From Leishmania infantum JPCM5 (lineage: Eukaryota > Euglenozoa > Kinetoplastea > Trypanosomatida > Trypanosomatidae): DNA of 64,000 bases. Of this stretch, positions 55,050 through 64,000 are shown one piece after another. The DNA lies in NCBI RefSeq assembly GCF_000002875.2, contig NC_009414.2, positions 1,008,155 through 1,072,154 of the forward strand, written 5' to 3'. How positions within the stretch are numbered: the stretch's first letter is position 1; each line of letters opens with the position of its first letter. Under the pieces are notes generated by a model that searched no databases, was not told where the DNA came from, and saw only the letters and a list, made by a program, of their open reading frames with translations. Both the position numbers and the translations under genes were made by a program.

Positions 55050-56210
55050 CTACTTTCTGTAATACTGCAACTCGTCCCAGATGGCGCGGCGCAGCTGGCA
55101 CTCGGAAACCTCCGCGTGCATGTCGAAGCCGAGGTCTAGCTCGGGAGGGGCTGGGTAGGACTTGCAATCCGGTCCACCAACGCTGCTGAAGAAGGGGTGC
55201 TTGAGCGCCTCCTGCGCGGTAATGCGCTTGTTCGGCTCGAAGGCGAGCATTTCCGTGACCAGTTCCAGCCCATCCTTTGGCAGCTTCGACAGCAGCTGCG
55301 GCAGCGGACGGGTGCCCTTGTACTTCTTGGCAATTTCGTTCATATTGGCCAGTCCGGAGCTGCTACTGCTACGTTCGATGAAGTCGACCCCAGTGATTGG
55401 AATGCTAGAGAGCACAAACTGAAGCTGGTGAATATAGTCGCGACCGGCGAACAATGGTCGCTGCATAGCGTATTCGGCCATGACGCAGCCGACCGCCCAA
55501 ATGTCGATCGGGTAGCTGTACGGACACATGAGCAACAGCTCCGGTGGGCGGTACCACCGGGTGACGACGTAGTCGGTCAAGTCTAGCGGCTCACTCAATC
55601 TGTGCAGGCCGGCGCGCGCTAAACCAAAGTCGCATACTATCGCCTCCTCGGCATTCTTCTCGTCACGCAACAGAATATTGCTGGGCTTGATGTCACGATG
55701 CACTATGCCCATAGAGTGCATGTCCGCCAGACACCGAAGCACACGAACGCTGATGCGCCGCAACAGGTCTATTGACTCGCACTTGTTCTGACGAATGATA
55801 GAGAAAAGATCAATGTCATAGAGGTCCGTCACCAAGTACAGGTCACGAAACTCCATGATGGGGTCTCGCGGTGGCAGCACACGAATCAGCCGGAGAACGT
55901 TGCGACACCCACACTCTTTAAGGATGCGCAGAAGGAGTATCTCGCGCCATATGCGGCGGCCATCGATCAAGTCTTCAAACACGCGACTCACGCGCTTTAT
56001 CGCCACCTCTTGGAACGTGCGGTCGTCTAACGCAGCGCACACCACACCGTATGCGCCGTGCCCGATCACGCTCGTCACGGTGTAGTTGTCATCAATGTCG
56101 AAGCTCTGCCCTCGCACGCAGTACACCTTTCGGCCTCGCTGCGTTGAGACGAGCTGCACTGCATTGGCGGAGGAGCCAAAGCTGCCGTTGGCGGCTGCGT
56201 TGGACGCCAT
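55050..56210 (-). CDS. MPK5: Mitogen-activated protein kinase, TDY type
   Basis: 386 residues from ATG 56210 (MASNAAANGSFGSS); the longer upstream frame reads as UTR. All kinase landmarks are present: glycine loop GHGAYGVV (50-57), K72 in AIKRV, E90 in the C-helix, HRDIKPSN (171-178), DFG (194-196), activation motif TDY (212-214) in LTDYVVTRWYRPPE, and the CMGC/MAPK insert region. The C-terminal tail is about 50 residues. MAP kinases relay signals controlling differentiation and flagellum or parasite growth. TDY is common among trypanosomatid MAPKs. I assign MPK5 from remembered position on chromosome 30 next to these neighbours; the number should be verified. Confidence 0.85.
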   Translation of the reverse strand: MASNAAANGSFGSSANAVQLVSTQRGRKVYCVRGQSFDIDDNYTVTSVIGHGAYGVVCAALDDRTFQEVAIKRVSRVFEDLIDGRRIWREILLLRILKECGCRNVLRLIRVLPPRDPIMEFRDLYLVTDLYDIDLFSIIRQNKCESIDLLRRISVRVLRCLADMHSMGIVHRDIKPSNILLRDEKNAEEAIVCDFGLARAGLHRLSEPLDLTDYVVTRWYRPPELLLMCPYSYPIDIWAVGCVMAEYAMQRPLFAGRDYIHQLQFVLSSIPITGVDFIERSSSSSGLANMNEIAKKYKGTRPLPQLLSKLPKDGLELVTEMLAFEPNKRITAQEALKHPFFSSVGGPDCKSYPAPPELDLGFDMHAEVSECQLRRAIWDELQYYRK

Positions 56211-57669
56211 CCTCGCACGCCACCGCAGGGCGTCGACGTCAGCCCCCAGGACTATGCGAGATACGGAGGGGAGGGAAAGGTAGCTGGCAAGCCCCGAGGC
56301 ACGCACAAAAGCAAAACAAAGTCGAGGACAGCTCGAACCGTGCAGGGAATCACGCGGCGGCAAAAGGACGCGAAGCAACGAAGAGTGCAAGATGATACTC
56401 ACTCGAACGTACACAGCCACCGTGAGATGGAGGGAGAGCACACATGAAGAGTGTCGGTCACGCAGATGGGGGAACGGGCAGGCGAGGGGACAAAAGAGGC
56501 GCGTAACACACCTGTGATACACGATAAGAAGTGGAGAGAGCAAAGGAAAAAAACGGTTCGGAGGAGGTGACTTAGGGCGTGTCCGGATCCTCGCGAGGCG
56601 TAGTGAGTGTGCTTGAATGTGTGCGTGTGTGAGCCTGTGTAGAGGAAAGAAGGGGCGAGGCCCCGAACAAGTAGAGTTCAGAGGTGTGGCGCGTGGGAGC
56701 TGTCCGGCGTAGGTGTGAGCGTGTAGGAGGGAGGGAAGGAGAGGAATCTAATTGTCTGCCGAAGCCTTTGCCAGTATGTGCGTCTCTCTCTCTGTGTGTG
56801 CTACAATTTCCCTTTTGTGCTGTCGTCGTCCGCGACTAGCGTTGGTTGAGGGACAGCGGGTGAGTGGAGGAGAGGCACAGGCGAAGAGGAAAGAAAGATG
56901 GAGTGGAAAGACCTGCCACGAGGTCGGCTTGGGAAGAGGGCCAACACACACGCACCGGCTCATGTGATTCCGTATTGCTGCCGCGGTTGCTCGCGGAGAA
57001 CCACGGCGTGTCGAATCGCGCGCGTGCACAAGCGAGCGTGGTTCTGCTTTCCCTCGCACATTTCCTCGCTGCGTGGCCCCATACTTCAACGTTCGTCGAC
57101 GCCGATGATGAAGCGAGGGAAGAAACAACGGGAGAAAACTAGATGACGGTCGAGCATGTATGATGGTCTGCTAGCGGCTTGCAATTCTCCAGTTGGACCT
57201 CTTCCGCAAAACGGTGCGCTTCCGTTCATGTGCGTGCCGCGGCTGGTTTTGTCGGTTGGCTTTGCACCTCACCCCCCACACACCGACATTCCCAACGTCT
57301 CGTGTGAACACACACACACACACACACATACGCACACCTACACAGAAGCAGACCTGAAAAATATCTATGAGTACGTGAGGCTCTCCTTCCTTATCTACCC
57401 CACATGGCACACTAGAGAACGCACGGTAATGATACACGAGTAGAAGTGAGTGGGGCGCGGTGAAACTTCATTTGCACGCACATGGACCGGTGCCCCCGTG
57501 GCGGCTGATTCATGCCACAGACGCATGGAAGGTGCCGCAGATGCGGCAACGTAGCCGCAGAATACTCGCCCTCTGGCCCCCCCCTCACCACCACTCTCTA
57601 CACCGAAGAAGAGCGCAAGACATGCGGTGGCGACTCGACCGCAGAGAGAAAGCCGCAGCCCTCACGACG
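56211..57669. other. Intergenic spacer
   Basis: No gene seen; CA run near 57307-57328 and a purine-rich area (56640-56745). Confidence 0.55.
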
Positions 57670-59601
57670 TCAGCGATCCGGGCTCATGATGCCACAGATG
57701 GACGCTGTAGTCTTCGGCCTGGGGGAGCCGACAGGCGACGGCTCCGGCGTGGCTTGCCGCTGTAGTGGGCGAGATAAACGGACTGAGGGCGATAGCACCC
57801 CTGCGTCAGGCACATCACCACCTGCGTGAGAGCCGCGCGTCTTGTCTGTGTCGGCGGATTGGGTCTGACTACGGCGCCGGGAGCGGGACTCCTGGGAAAG
57901 CACTCGCACACGTTCCAGGAGTTGCTTCATCTCCTGCTCCTGTGCTACGCGGCTGTCCACGAGCGCCTGCTGTGCGGCCGCGATTGCCTGAGACTGCAAC
58001 TGCAGCGTGGCTTTCATGGTGGCTCTTTCTTGCTTCAGCTGTGCCGCCTCAGCCGAAGCCTGGAGCAGTTGCTGCTGCCACGCCCTCTCTTTGCGTTGGA
58101 ACTCCGCGACGAGCGCCGCGTTCTCTTGCTTGAGAAGGTTCTGCTCCCAGGCGGGCGGTGCGGCCGCGGAGGGGCTGAGCGCTGCGATGCTGGTCGCCCT
58201 GGACGGCTGCAGACGCAGAGACGGTCGCGGGGAGGTAACGGCGCCGCTGGCGTCTCCTGCCCCCGTGGGTGCGCCTTTGCTGCCCGACGTCAGCGACTGC
58301 CGCAGCTCCAACAAGCGGGCCTTCTCCTCTGCGAACTGCTGTGCTTTGCGCGCGTCCTGAAGAGCCTTTTGCAGCTGCGATACGACGGCGCTCGACTCGG
58401 CATCACTCGAGTGGTGGCGGTGGCTGTGCTGCTGCTGCTGCTGAAGGGAATGCGAAAAGGTTTGCGATACGGCTCTGCCGTTCACGGTGGACCCGTTCGG
58501 CACCTCCGAGACGACCGTGTCGTCGCCGCTCCGCTGCGCGCTCTCGAGCTCCGCACGGAGGAGCAGCACCTCTTTGCGATGCGCGCGGCGCTGATCTGCC
58601 AGCGCGTCTTCGGCGTCACGTTGCGCGGCCCGCGCATCCTCCAGTTCTCTTTGGAATGCCCCTGGCAGCGGTACAGAACCAGCCTCACCATCGCCTGGAG
58701 CCGTGGCCGCACCATGTAGGTGCTGCGTCGAGCGCCGTTCCTGCTGCTGGGCCCACTCCCGCGACACCGCCGCTAGAAGTACTTCGTACTCCCCGTCCGT
58801 GTGGGCCAGGGCATTCAGCGTACAACTCATGTGAAGAGGCGACGCGCCGCCGTTGCTGCTGCCGACCGTCCGCCGTGCTCGCTCCGCATCCACTGCGAGG
58901 GGTGTCGAAAAGGAAAAGAGAGACTCTCGCACCTGCTGCATTTCGGCCGTGGTTGCCAGCATCTCCTCGGCTGACATGGACTCATCCATATATAGGAAGA
59001 CGTGCCGGCGCGATGCCAGCAACAGTGCGGCCATGTGTGCCGTGGAAAGATGAGAGCCGACAAGCACCGCACACGTCTTGTTCCCCTTGTACTTGAATAC
59101 GGCAAGCGAGATGACGCTCAGCGTGCGAAGCACCTCATCGACTGTCTCGGCAGCGTCGCTCGCGCGAAGGGTCTCGCACGCCGTGGCGCCGCCGTCGTAG
59201 GCGAAGAGGAGACACTCTTCGTACTGCAGGGGAGCTGTGTTGGTACCATTCCGGTCCTCGGGTGCTGTCACGACGGGCCGCAGGGCGATCTGACGCTCAT
59301 CAAGGGCCGAACGATGGCGGGCCTGATTTCGGATGATGTAGTGGACGACGGCGTCGCCGAGTCGTCCGTGATGCACCTGAGAGCCTAACAAGAAAAATAT
59401 CGAGTAGGCGTACGCCGGCGCTGCTGCCATGGATGACATTATCGCGGTCGCCAACTTGCTCGGCAAGGCGAGCTCCACCACATCGTCGGCCGCCACTAGT
59501 TTCCCGTTCAGCGAGAGCGTCTGCGCATCCACCACGTGCAGCGGCACATTGTCAGACGTCCGCACGCCATTCAAGCAAAGCGAAGTAAAGAAACGACCCA
59601 T
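57670..59601 (-). CDS. Protein with C-terminal coiled coil, function unknown
   Basis: 643 residues from ATG 59601 (MGRFFTSLCLNGVRTSDN). The frame stays open upstream to 59973, but two good pyrimidine tracts with AG lie there on the coding strand (about 59785-59870 and 59690-59750) with no ATG between them and 59601, which favours this start. Residues ~1-280 look globular alpha/beta (VELALPSKLATAIMSSMAAA, EECLLFAYDGGATACETLRA, ISLAVFKYKGNKTCAVLVGS). The rest is Glu/Arg/Gln-rich coiled coil (about 315-370 and 400-590) with Ser/Pro-rich gaps and a Gln/His run. The globular part is not recognised; a degenerate cytoskeletal motor head is one possibility. Confidence 0.8.
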   Translation of the reverse strand: MGRFFTSLCLNGVRTSDNVPLHVVDAQTLSLNGKLVAADDVVELALPSKLATAIMSSMAAAPAYAYSIFFLLGSQVHHGRLGDAVVHYIIRNQARHRSALDERQIALRPVVTAPEDRNGTNTAPLQYEECLLFAYDGGATACETLRASDAAETVDEVLRTLSVISLAVFKYKGNKTCAVLVGSHLSTAHMAALLLASRRHVFLYMDESMSAEEMLATTAEMQQVRESLFSFSTPLAVDAERARRTVGSSNGGASPLHMSCTLNALAHTDGEYEVLLAAVSREWAQQQERRSTQHLHGAATAPGDGEAGSVPLPGAFQRELEDARAAQRDAEDALADQRRAHRKEVLLLRAELESAQRSGDDTVVSEVPNGSTVNGRAVSQTFSHSLQQQQQHSHRHHSSDAESSAVVSQLQKALQDARKAQQFAEEKARLLELRQSLTSGSKGAPTGAGDASGAVTSPRPSLRLQPSRATSIAALSPSAAAPPAWEQNLLKQENAALVAEFQRKERAWQQQLLQASAEAAQLKQERATMKATLQLQSQAIAAAQQALVDSRVAQEQEMKQLLERVRVLSQESRSRRRSQTQSADTDKTRGSHAGGDVPDAGVLSPSVRLSRPLQRQATPEPSPVGSPRPKTTASICGIMSPDR

Positions 59602-60334
59602 CACAAGCGCATCGCCGAGCTTAGCCCTTTTTTTTTCCAGCGCTATCAGTGCTGCTGTTGTGCGCGCTATACTCACCCGTGCGTGTGCGGGTGTGCTCAG
59701 TGGGGCAGAGGCACGGGAGGGGACGGAGGGGAGTGGGTAAGAGAGAAAGGCGCCGTGAGCGTCCACTGCGGGCCAACCTCCTCCCCCACCCCTGAATGGC
59801 ATGAGAGGAACGTGGGGGAGCAGGAGTAGGCAAGGCACAGGGGCAGTAAACGGCAGGAGAAGCAGTGTGGTGGGGGGTGGCATGCACACGCATGAGAAGA
59901 AGCATATGGAAGGGGGGGTAGTGGCGTCTGCAGAGGGCAGCTGAGCTGCTTCTCGCACAAGAACGCCGTTCACAGCCCCGCGAGGCTTGCTTTCTCTCTC
60001 TTTCTCTCGGGCGCGCGCGGGGACATCCTCTTTCTATCGGACATCCGGTAAAGTAGCAACGCTCATCGGTCCGTCTTTTATTGAAGTCGTGTATACAGAG
60101 GCTGCGCGAAACGAAGGCGTGACTGCGTTCAGGTACGCGCGTGTATGAGCGAAGTTAGCGCTCGTGGTGGTGGTGGTGGGGTAGGCGAAGTTGTCACGAG
60201 CTGGTAGGGCGCAACGATAGTGAGTGGGTAGTAGAGTGGTGGATGATGCAGCCCACGACAAACAAAGAACACGCCCAAAGGCGGACACGCGCACCCTGAC
60301 CGTGGGTGAGCACGAGCTTATCTTTCCGGGTCGG
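59602..60334. other. Spacer with splice-acceptor-like tracts
   Basis: Besides the C/T-rich tracts on the coding strand just upstream of 59601, no gene is seen; TC repeats near 59990-60010 and GTG repeats near 60164-60180. Confidence 0.5.
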
Positions 60335-60910
60335 TTAGAATGGTGCTTCGAAGGTCATGTCGTGGGGCGGGGGGCTAATGAAAGCGATCCAGCCAGCTGC
60401 TTTGCTGCTTCGACGCACGGCCCACCAAAACTCTTCCGTCTGCAGCCCTTCCAGCGCACTCGCGCCGATCTGGGCAAGAATGCGATCTGGAAACAAGTCA
60501 GGGTTGTCCTTGACAGAGTCTACGAGGTCCTCCGCAACGCCGATGAGCTCCTCCTCCACCCATGCATCTTGAATGACGTCCCGCACGACAAAGGCACGCA
60601 GCGCAGCGCGGGTTGGAGTGTCGTCTGTGAGCTCGTGGATAAAAAACTTCTTAAGGTGGGCCAGCACAACGGGATGCGTGAGGACCTGCAGCCCAAACGT
60701 GCGCAGCTGCGATAGCACTTCTGGGTCGTGGAGAGACTTGTCGACGACTTCTCCTGAGAGAGCGATTGCAGCCAGCTGCACTATCTTCTCATTCCGAGCT
60801 GGATGCTGATGAAAGTATGTCTTGTACACGTAGGTGCCGCCCAGTGCTGCCCCCGAGACGCCCACCGCTGCAAGACTCCAACGAACAAGGGAATTGGCAG
60901 AGATCGGCAT
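60335..60910 (-). CDS. Small protein with N-terminal membrane anchor, function unknown
   Basis: 191 residues from ATG 60910 (MPISANSLVRWSLAAVGVSG); two codons upstream is TTG preceded by TGA, so this start is well supported. A hydrophobic segment covers ~10-28 (WSLAAVGVSGAALGGTYVY). It is followed by a basic residue cluster and a soluble helical body with acidic stretches (EEELIGVAEDLVDSVKDNPD, RILAQIGASALEGLQTEEFW). The layout suggests an inner-membrane or outer-membrane anchored mitochondrial protein. The family is not recognised. Confidence 0.75.
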   Translation of the reverse strand: MPISANSLVRWSLAAVGVSGAALGGTYVYKTYFHQHPARNEKIVQLAAIALSGEVVDKSLHDPEVLSQLRTFGLQVLTHPVVLAHLKKFFIHELTDDTPTRAALRAFVVRDVIQDAWVEEELIGVAEDLVDSVKDNPDLFPDRILAQIGASALEGLQTEEFWWAVRRSSKAAGWIAFISPPPHDMTFEAPF

Positions 60911-62174
60911 ACCCAATCACCTGTGGCCTGTGATACTAGGCCTTTCTCTATGAGCGTGTGCTGGTCTGTGCGCGAAAGGGGGTCCGCGCCTACTGAGCAA
61001 GAACAGCGAGCTGGCGTCAGCGGAGGTCACGTTTACTTGTGATGTGTGCCAGGGCAGTGCAGCTGCGAAAAAAAGAGGTCGAGATAAAGTCGGGGATGCC
61101 GCCGCTGGCTTCTGGGATGAAGGGGTGTGCATTCCCCACCGCCCTGCATGTGCACATACACACACAAAGCAGAGAGAGACGCAAGAGATGAGCCGTGAAA
61201 GCATGTGTGCGTATGGTTGCATGTTTGTGCACAACAGAGATACAAACGGAGAGGCGCGAGGTGAAAGGTGCGCCGGGCATACAGAAAGACGTCTCCCTCA
61301 CACACGCGCACACGCAAACACATCGATTGGGTGTGTATACGGGATGGAATTGAGGGACGCACCCATGACCTCCAAGGGAGTTGAAGGCGATATTCGAGGT
61401 GCCACCCGATTGGAGAGCCTTCACAAGATCGTATGCCCGCAGGCGCACACATGGTCAGAGATAGGGAGGCATTCATATGCAGCAGCACGTTGCCGCTTCG
61501 TCCGATAGAGCGTGCTTTCTTGATCAAGTCCACGCTCCCTATAACACAGTGACTGGTACACTAACACAGACGCACACGTGCATGTACACATGCAAAGCCA
61601 GGGAAGCAGCACCATCCGAACGCGGAGCGAAGGGTCGCGCGATGCAAACCCACAGCGGTGGTGACCATCACCATCACTGCTGCACTATCCAGAGTGATGA
61701 CGATCCTTTCTGCATACTCGTGTGTGTCCTCGTAAAGTCTCGAGGACTGGGAGGAATATGCGGAGAGGGTGAGAAAAGAGAAGCAAGACGCAGACAGCAG
61801 AAAACAAGCAAAACATGGCAAACAATAACGGGGGCGGGGGTGGGAGGCTTTGCATCGAGGGTACACGGTGGAGGGAGACAGCAACGGCAAGGATAGCACC
61901 GAAGGAGGAACTCAGCCGGGAGAGCAAGAGAGGTGCCCGGTGCCAAGGGAAAACAACGGAGCCCCCCTCCCCGTCGCCACGAAACAGAAAAAAAACGACG
62001 ACGACGAAGGAAAAAGAACAGCACGCTGTAAGTGAGGGAACGGGCGCGTCCCTCACCGAGGTACCTCTTCTCTCCATGAACCTCGCCGTCCTCCTCCTCG
62101 TATTCCGCCCCACCCCCCTCTCAGCGTGTGGGTAGCACCACGGACAGCAGCGGCTGACACGCACAGGGGCACAC
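60911..62174. other. Intergenic spacer
   Basis: No gene seen; mixed CA-rich stretches (61155-61170, 61300-61320) and GAC/ACG-rich purine tract near 61985-62020. Confidence 0.55.
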
Positions 62175-63197
62175 TCATAAGATTCTATCAGAGAAGTTTC
62201 CGTGGAAAAGGGAGTCGATCTTGTTGGCTAAGGTCTGCAGCGCATTTTCTTTGACAAAGGTAAGGTAGTTGAGCGGGTTTCTGCCGCCACTTGTGAGCAC
62301 GTTCCGCCGCCAGTCTGTGCCGTAGTACGATACCCACACTGTCATTTGCAACTTACGAATGTCAGTAGGGTCAGTCCTATAGACGCCGCAGTTCTTCTGC
62401 CCCGGGACTTCGCCGATACACGTATAGACACTAGGATCGCCCAACGTGCAAACATCTTCGGCGTTGCACGTCGGAGCGAAGCCCACTTTGGCTGGCTGCA
62501 CCACCGTCGCCGCCACCGGAATGGTGATATTCTTATCACAATAATTGATGCCCGCAGGGGGTACGGTGCCGTTCTTGCACAATACGGAGTCGTAGTTGGG
62601 ATTCGCAACGGTCGTCTCGGATGCCGCGGCGGCCCCGACATAGTTGAATAAGCCGTTATGAAGGCCGATCTCCAGAGACAGCATCGTCACAATGCCGACG
62701 GAGTTGGACACGCCGGTGTGATCAGTGCCGTTCACGGCGATCAGAACGGTACCTGTGGAGACACCTTTCTGGGGATAGAGTGTGCTATTCGAGGCACCAA
62801 AGCCGTAGACGGAGAGATACCGAGGCCCCATGTCCATGGAGAGGTGATCCGTAACCGCACCGCTCGTTTCGTCCTTGGTGATGTAGCAGCTGGTCATAAA
62901 GGGTGCGCTTATCAGCGTGAAGGAGGAGAGCTGGTCTACAATCGGGCAGAAGCTGTAGGTGGCGAGATGGTGTACCTGGGTGCCGACCGTGAAGTTGTTC
63001 TCCCTGGAAGTTTGCAACATGAAGCGGAGATTCATCCGCTTTTTGCGCGCACACGCAGGGCCGTTCGTATCATACGGTTTACACAACGCGGTAGTCCCGC
63101 AGTTTTCTTGCGCTTGGGCTGTCACACAGCCCAGCAGAACGACAACCGCCATCACACAGAGGGCGGCGCTCAGCTGTGGTACACAGGGCTGCAGCAT
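62175..63197 (-). CDS. Secreted or surface glycoprotein, function unknown
   Basis: 340 residues from ATG 63197. Residues 1-29 are a textbook signal peptide (SAALCVMAVVVLLGCVTAQA), after which the mature protein is Cys-rich (at least 12 Cys, e.g. CGTTALCKPYD, CNAEDVC) and carries six N-glycosylation sequons (NFT, NST, NGT twice, NIT, NFS). Strand-rich composition (FTLISAPFMTSCYITK, YLSVYGFGASNSTLY). There is no C-terminal hydrophobic tail, so neither a GPI anchor nor a membrane helix is visible; the protein ends NFSDRIL. It is probably a soluble secretory or lumenal protein. I do not recognise the family. Confidence 0.8.
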   Translation of the reverse strand: MLQPCVPQLSAALCVMAVVVLLGCVTAQAQENCGTTALCKPYDTNGPACARKKRMNLRFMLQTSRENNFTVGTQVHHLATYSFCPIVDQLSSFTLISAPFMTSCYITKDETSGAVTDHLSMDMGPRYLSVYGFGASNSTLYPQKGVSTGTVLIAVNGTDHTGVSNSVGIVTMLSLEIGLHNGLFNYVGAAAASETTVANPNYDSVLCKNGTVPPAGINYCDKNITIPVAATVVQPAKVGFAPTCNAEDVCTLGDPSVYTCIGEVPGQKNCGVYRTDPTDIRKLQMTVWVSYYGTDWRRNVLTSGGRNPLNYLTFVKENALQTLANKIDSLFHGNFSDRIL

Positions 63198-64000
63198 CGG
63201 TGCCAGTGTGAGCAGGACCTTCCGATGCGTGAGTCTGTATTGGTGAGCGAAACAGAGAAGGTGGCAGCAGGAGGTATAACAGCAACCGTTGCGCAGAGAA
63301 CGGATGCTGCTGCTTGCACTGGAAAGCTTCGCGTGATGAAGTGGAGGACGAAAGGGGGATGTGGTGTGTGTGTGTGTGTGTGTGTCGGCGTGGGGGTGGG
63401 GGGGAGGGAACGCTAGTTGCTGCAAACAAACATAAAAAGGCAAGTACTCACGCTGCGAGGCGGCGCACTGAATATGTACGTGCGAATACGTCGGCGGAGG
63501 TTTCGAGATGCGGAATAACGTGAGAGGGGAGAGTGAGAGAGCACAGTGATGCAAGGGTACTTTAGTGCGCAGCAACGTGTGGCGCAAAGACGAGCACTGC
63601 GCCTCGCCTGTTCGAAAGGTGACAGGGGCTGGAGGAAGAGGGAGTGCGATCGCGGTGGAGCGCAAACCGAGGCCATGAATTTGCCTCACACTTTGAAAAC
63701 ACGAGTCCAACCAGCAACTGCCTACCGTTTCCCTCCCTCTTTTTGGCAGTAACGCGGAGCAGAGGGAGTGTGTCGGTGCGTGCGTGCCGGCAGACAAGAA
63801 GAGGTGAGGAGAAGGATGGAGGGGGGCCTCAGTTTAGCTTCTGTGGTTGATGTTTGCTTTCCTTCTCGGTGATCAACTGGCGTCCACAGAAAGAAGTGCA
63901 CAGTAGGAGAGCCTTTGTACTGTGTGCTGCTAGTCGGTGGGTGTACGCGCAGGCACAGAAACACAGGCAGGCGCAGCTTGCAAGTGGAAACAACGAGGAG
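63198..64000. other. Upstream spacer to window edge
   Basis: No gene seen. A TG run at 63362-63385 lies 165 bp upstream of the glycoprotein start; on the coding strand this is CA followed by C/T-rich sequence and could include the splice acceptor. Confidence 0.55.

Overview
The window reads as nuclear DNA of a trypanosomatid, most likely a Leishmania-type Leishmaniinae chromosome. The genes are intronless, GC-rich with strong G/C at codon position 3, widely spaced (about 0.5-2.8 kb apart), and all intact genes lie on the minus strand. The long non-coding spacers carry CA/TG runs and pyrimidine tracts on the coding strand, as expected for polycistronic transcription with trans-splicing. The gene order (SGT co-chaperone, divergent HSP60, MAP kinase) fits what I remember of the end of Leishmania chromosome 30. 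That placement is from memory and needs an alignment. Transcription would run from position 64000 towards 1, and no strand switch is visible.

Right third (40.7-63.2 kb, in order of transcription): a secreted N-glycosylated protein, a small membrane-anchored protein, a coiled-coil protein, a TDY MAP kinase (probably MPK5), an ER-type aldehyde dehydrogenase with a dilysine tail, an unrecognised conserved-looking protein, a PPR protein, a short gene broken by two in-frame stops (44.5-44.9 kb), a BSD-domain protein and an unrecognised 384-aa protein.

Middle (about 34.9-40.0 kb): no intact gene. This is a composite scrap-heap. A frameshifted gene start (39.6-40.0 kb) abuts a very GC-rich block (about 37.0-39.6 kb) with a minus-strand reading frame that resembles a decayed mobile-element recombinase (TATE-like). 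Beyond it lie two protein-like remnants on opposite strands (35.9-36.9 kb) in AT-richer DNA with an (AT)15 run. The AT-richer character extends to about 31.7 kb and covers a TBC Rab-GAP and two small genes.

Left half (1-31.1 kb): a coiled-coil protein, a divergent mitochondrial HSP60, a bL9m-like protein, a mitochondrial membrane protein, a TMEM230/134-like membrane protein, a CCCH zinc-finger protein, a superoxide-dismutase-fold protein that has lost its metal ligands (probably mitoribosomal), a small unrecognised protein, TMA7, bL28m, SGT, an Afi1/SPA-type DENN protein and a GRAM-domain protein running off the left edge. Two almost identical ~622-bp repeats (3567-4188 and 21599-22221), in the same orientation and both in predicted 3'UTR space, look like SIDER-type retroposons. 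Several products point to the mitochondrion (bL28m, SOD-like, bL9m-like, HSP60, PPR and membrane proteins). In trypanosomatids, sharing a transcription unit does not imply a shared function.
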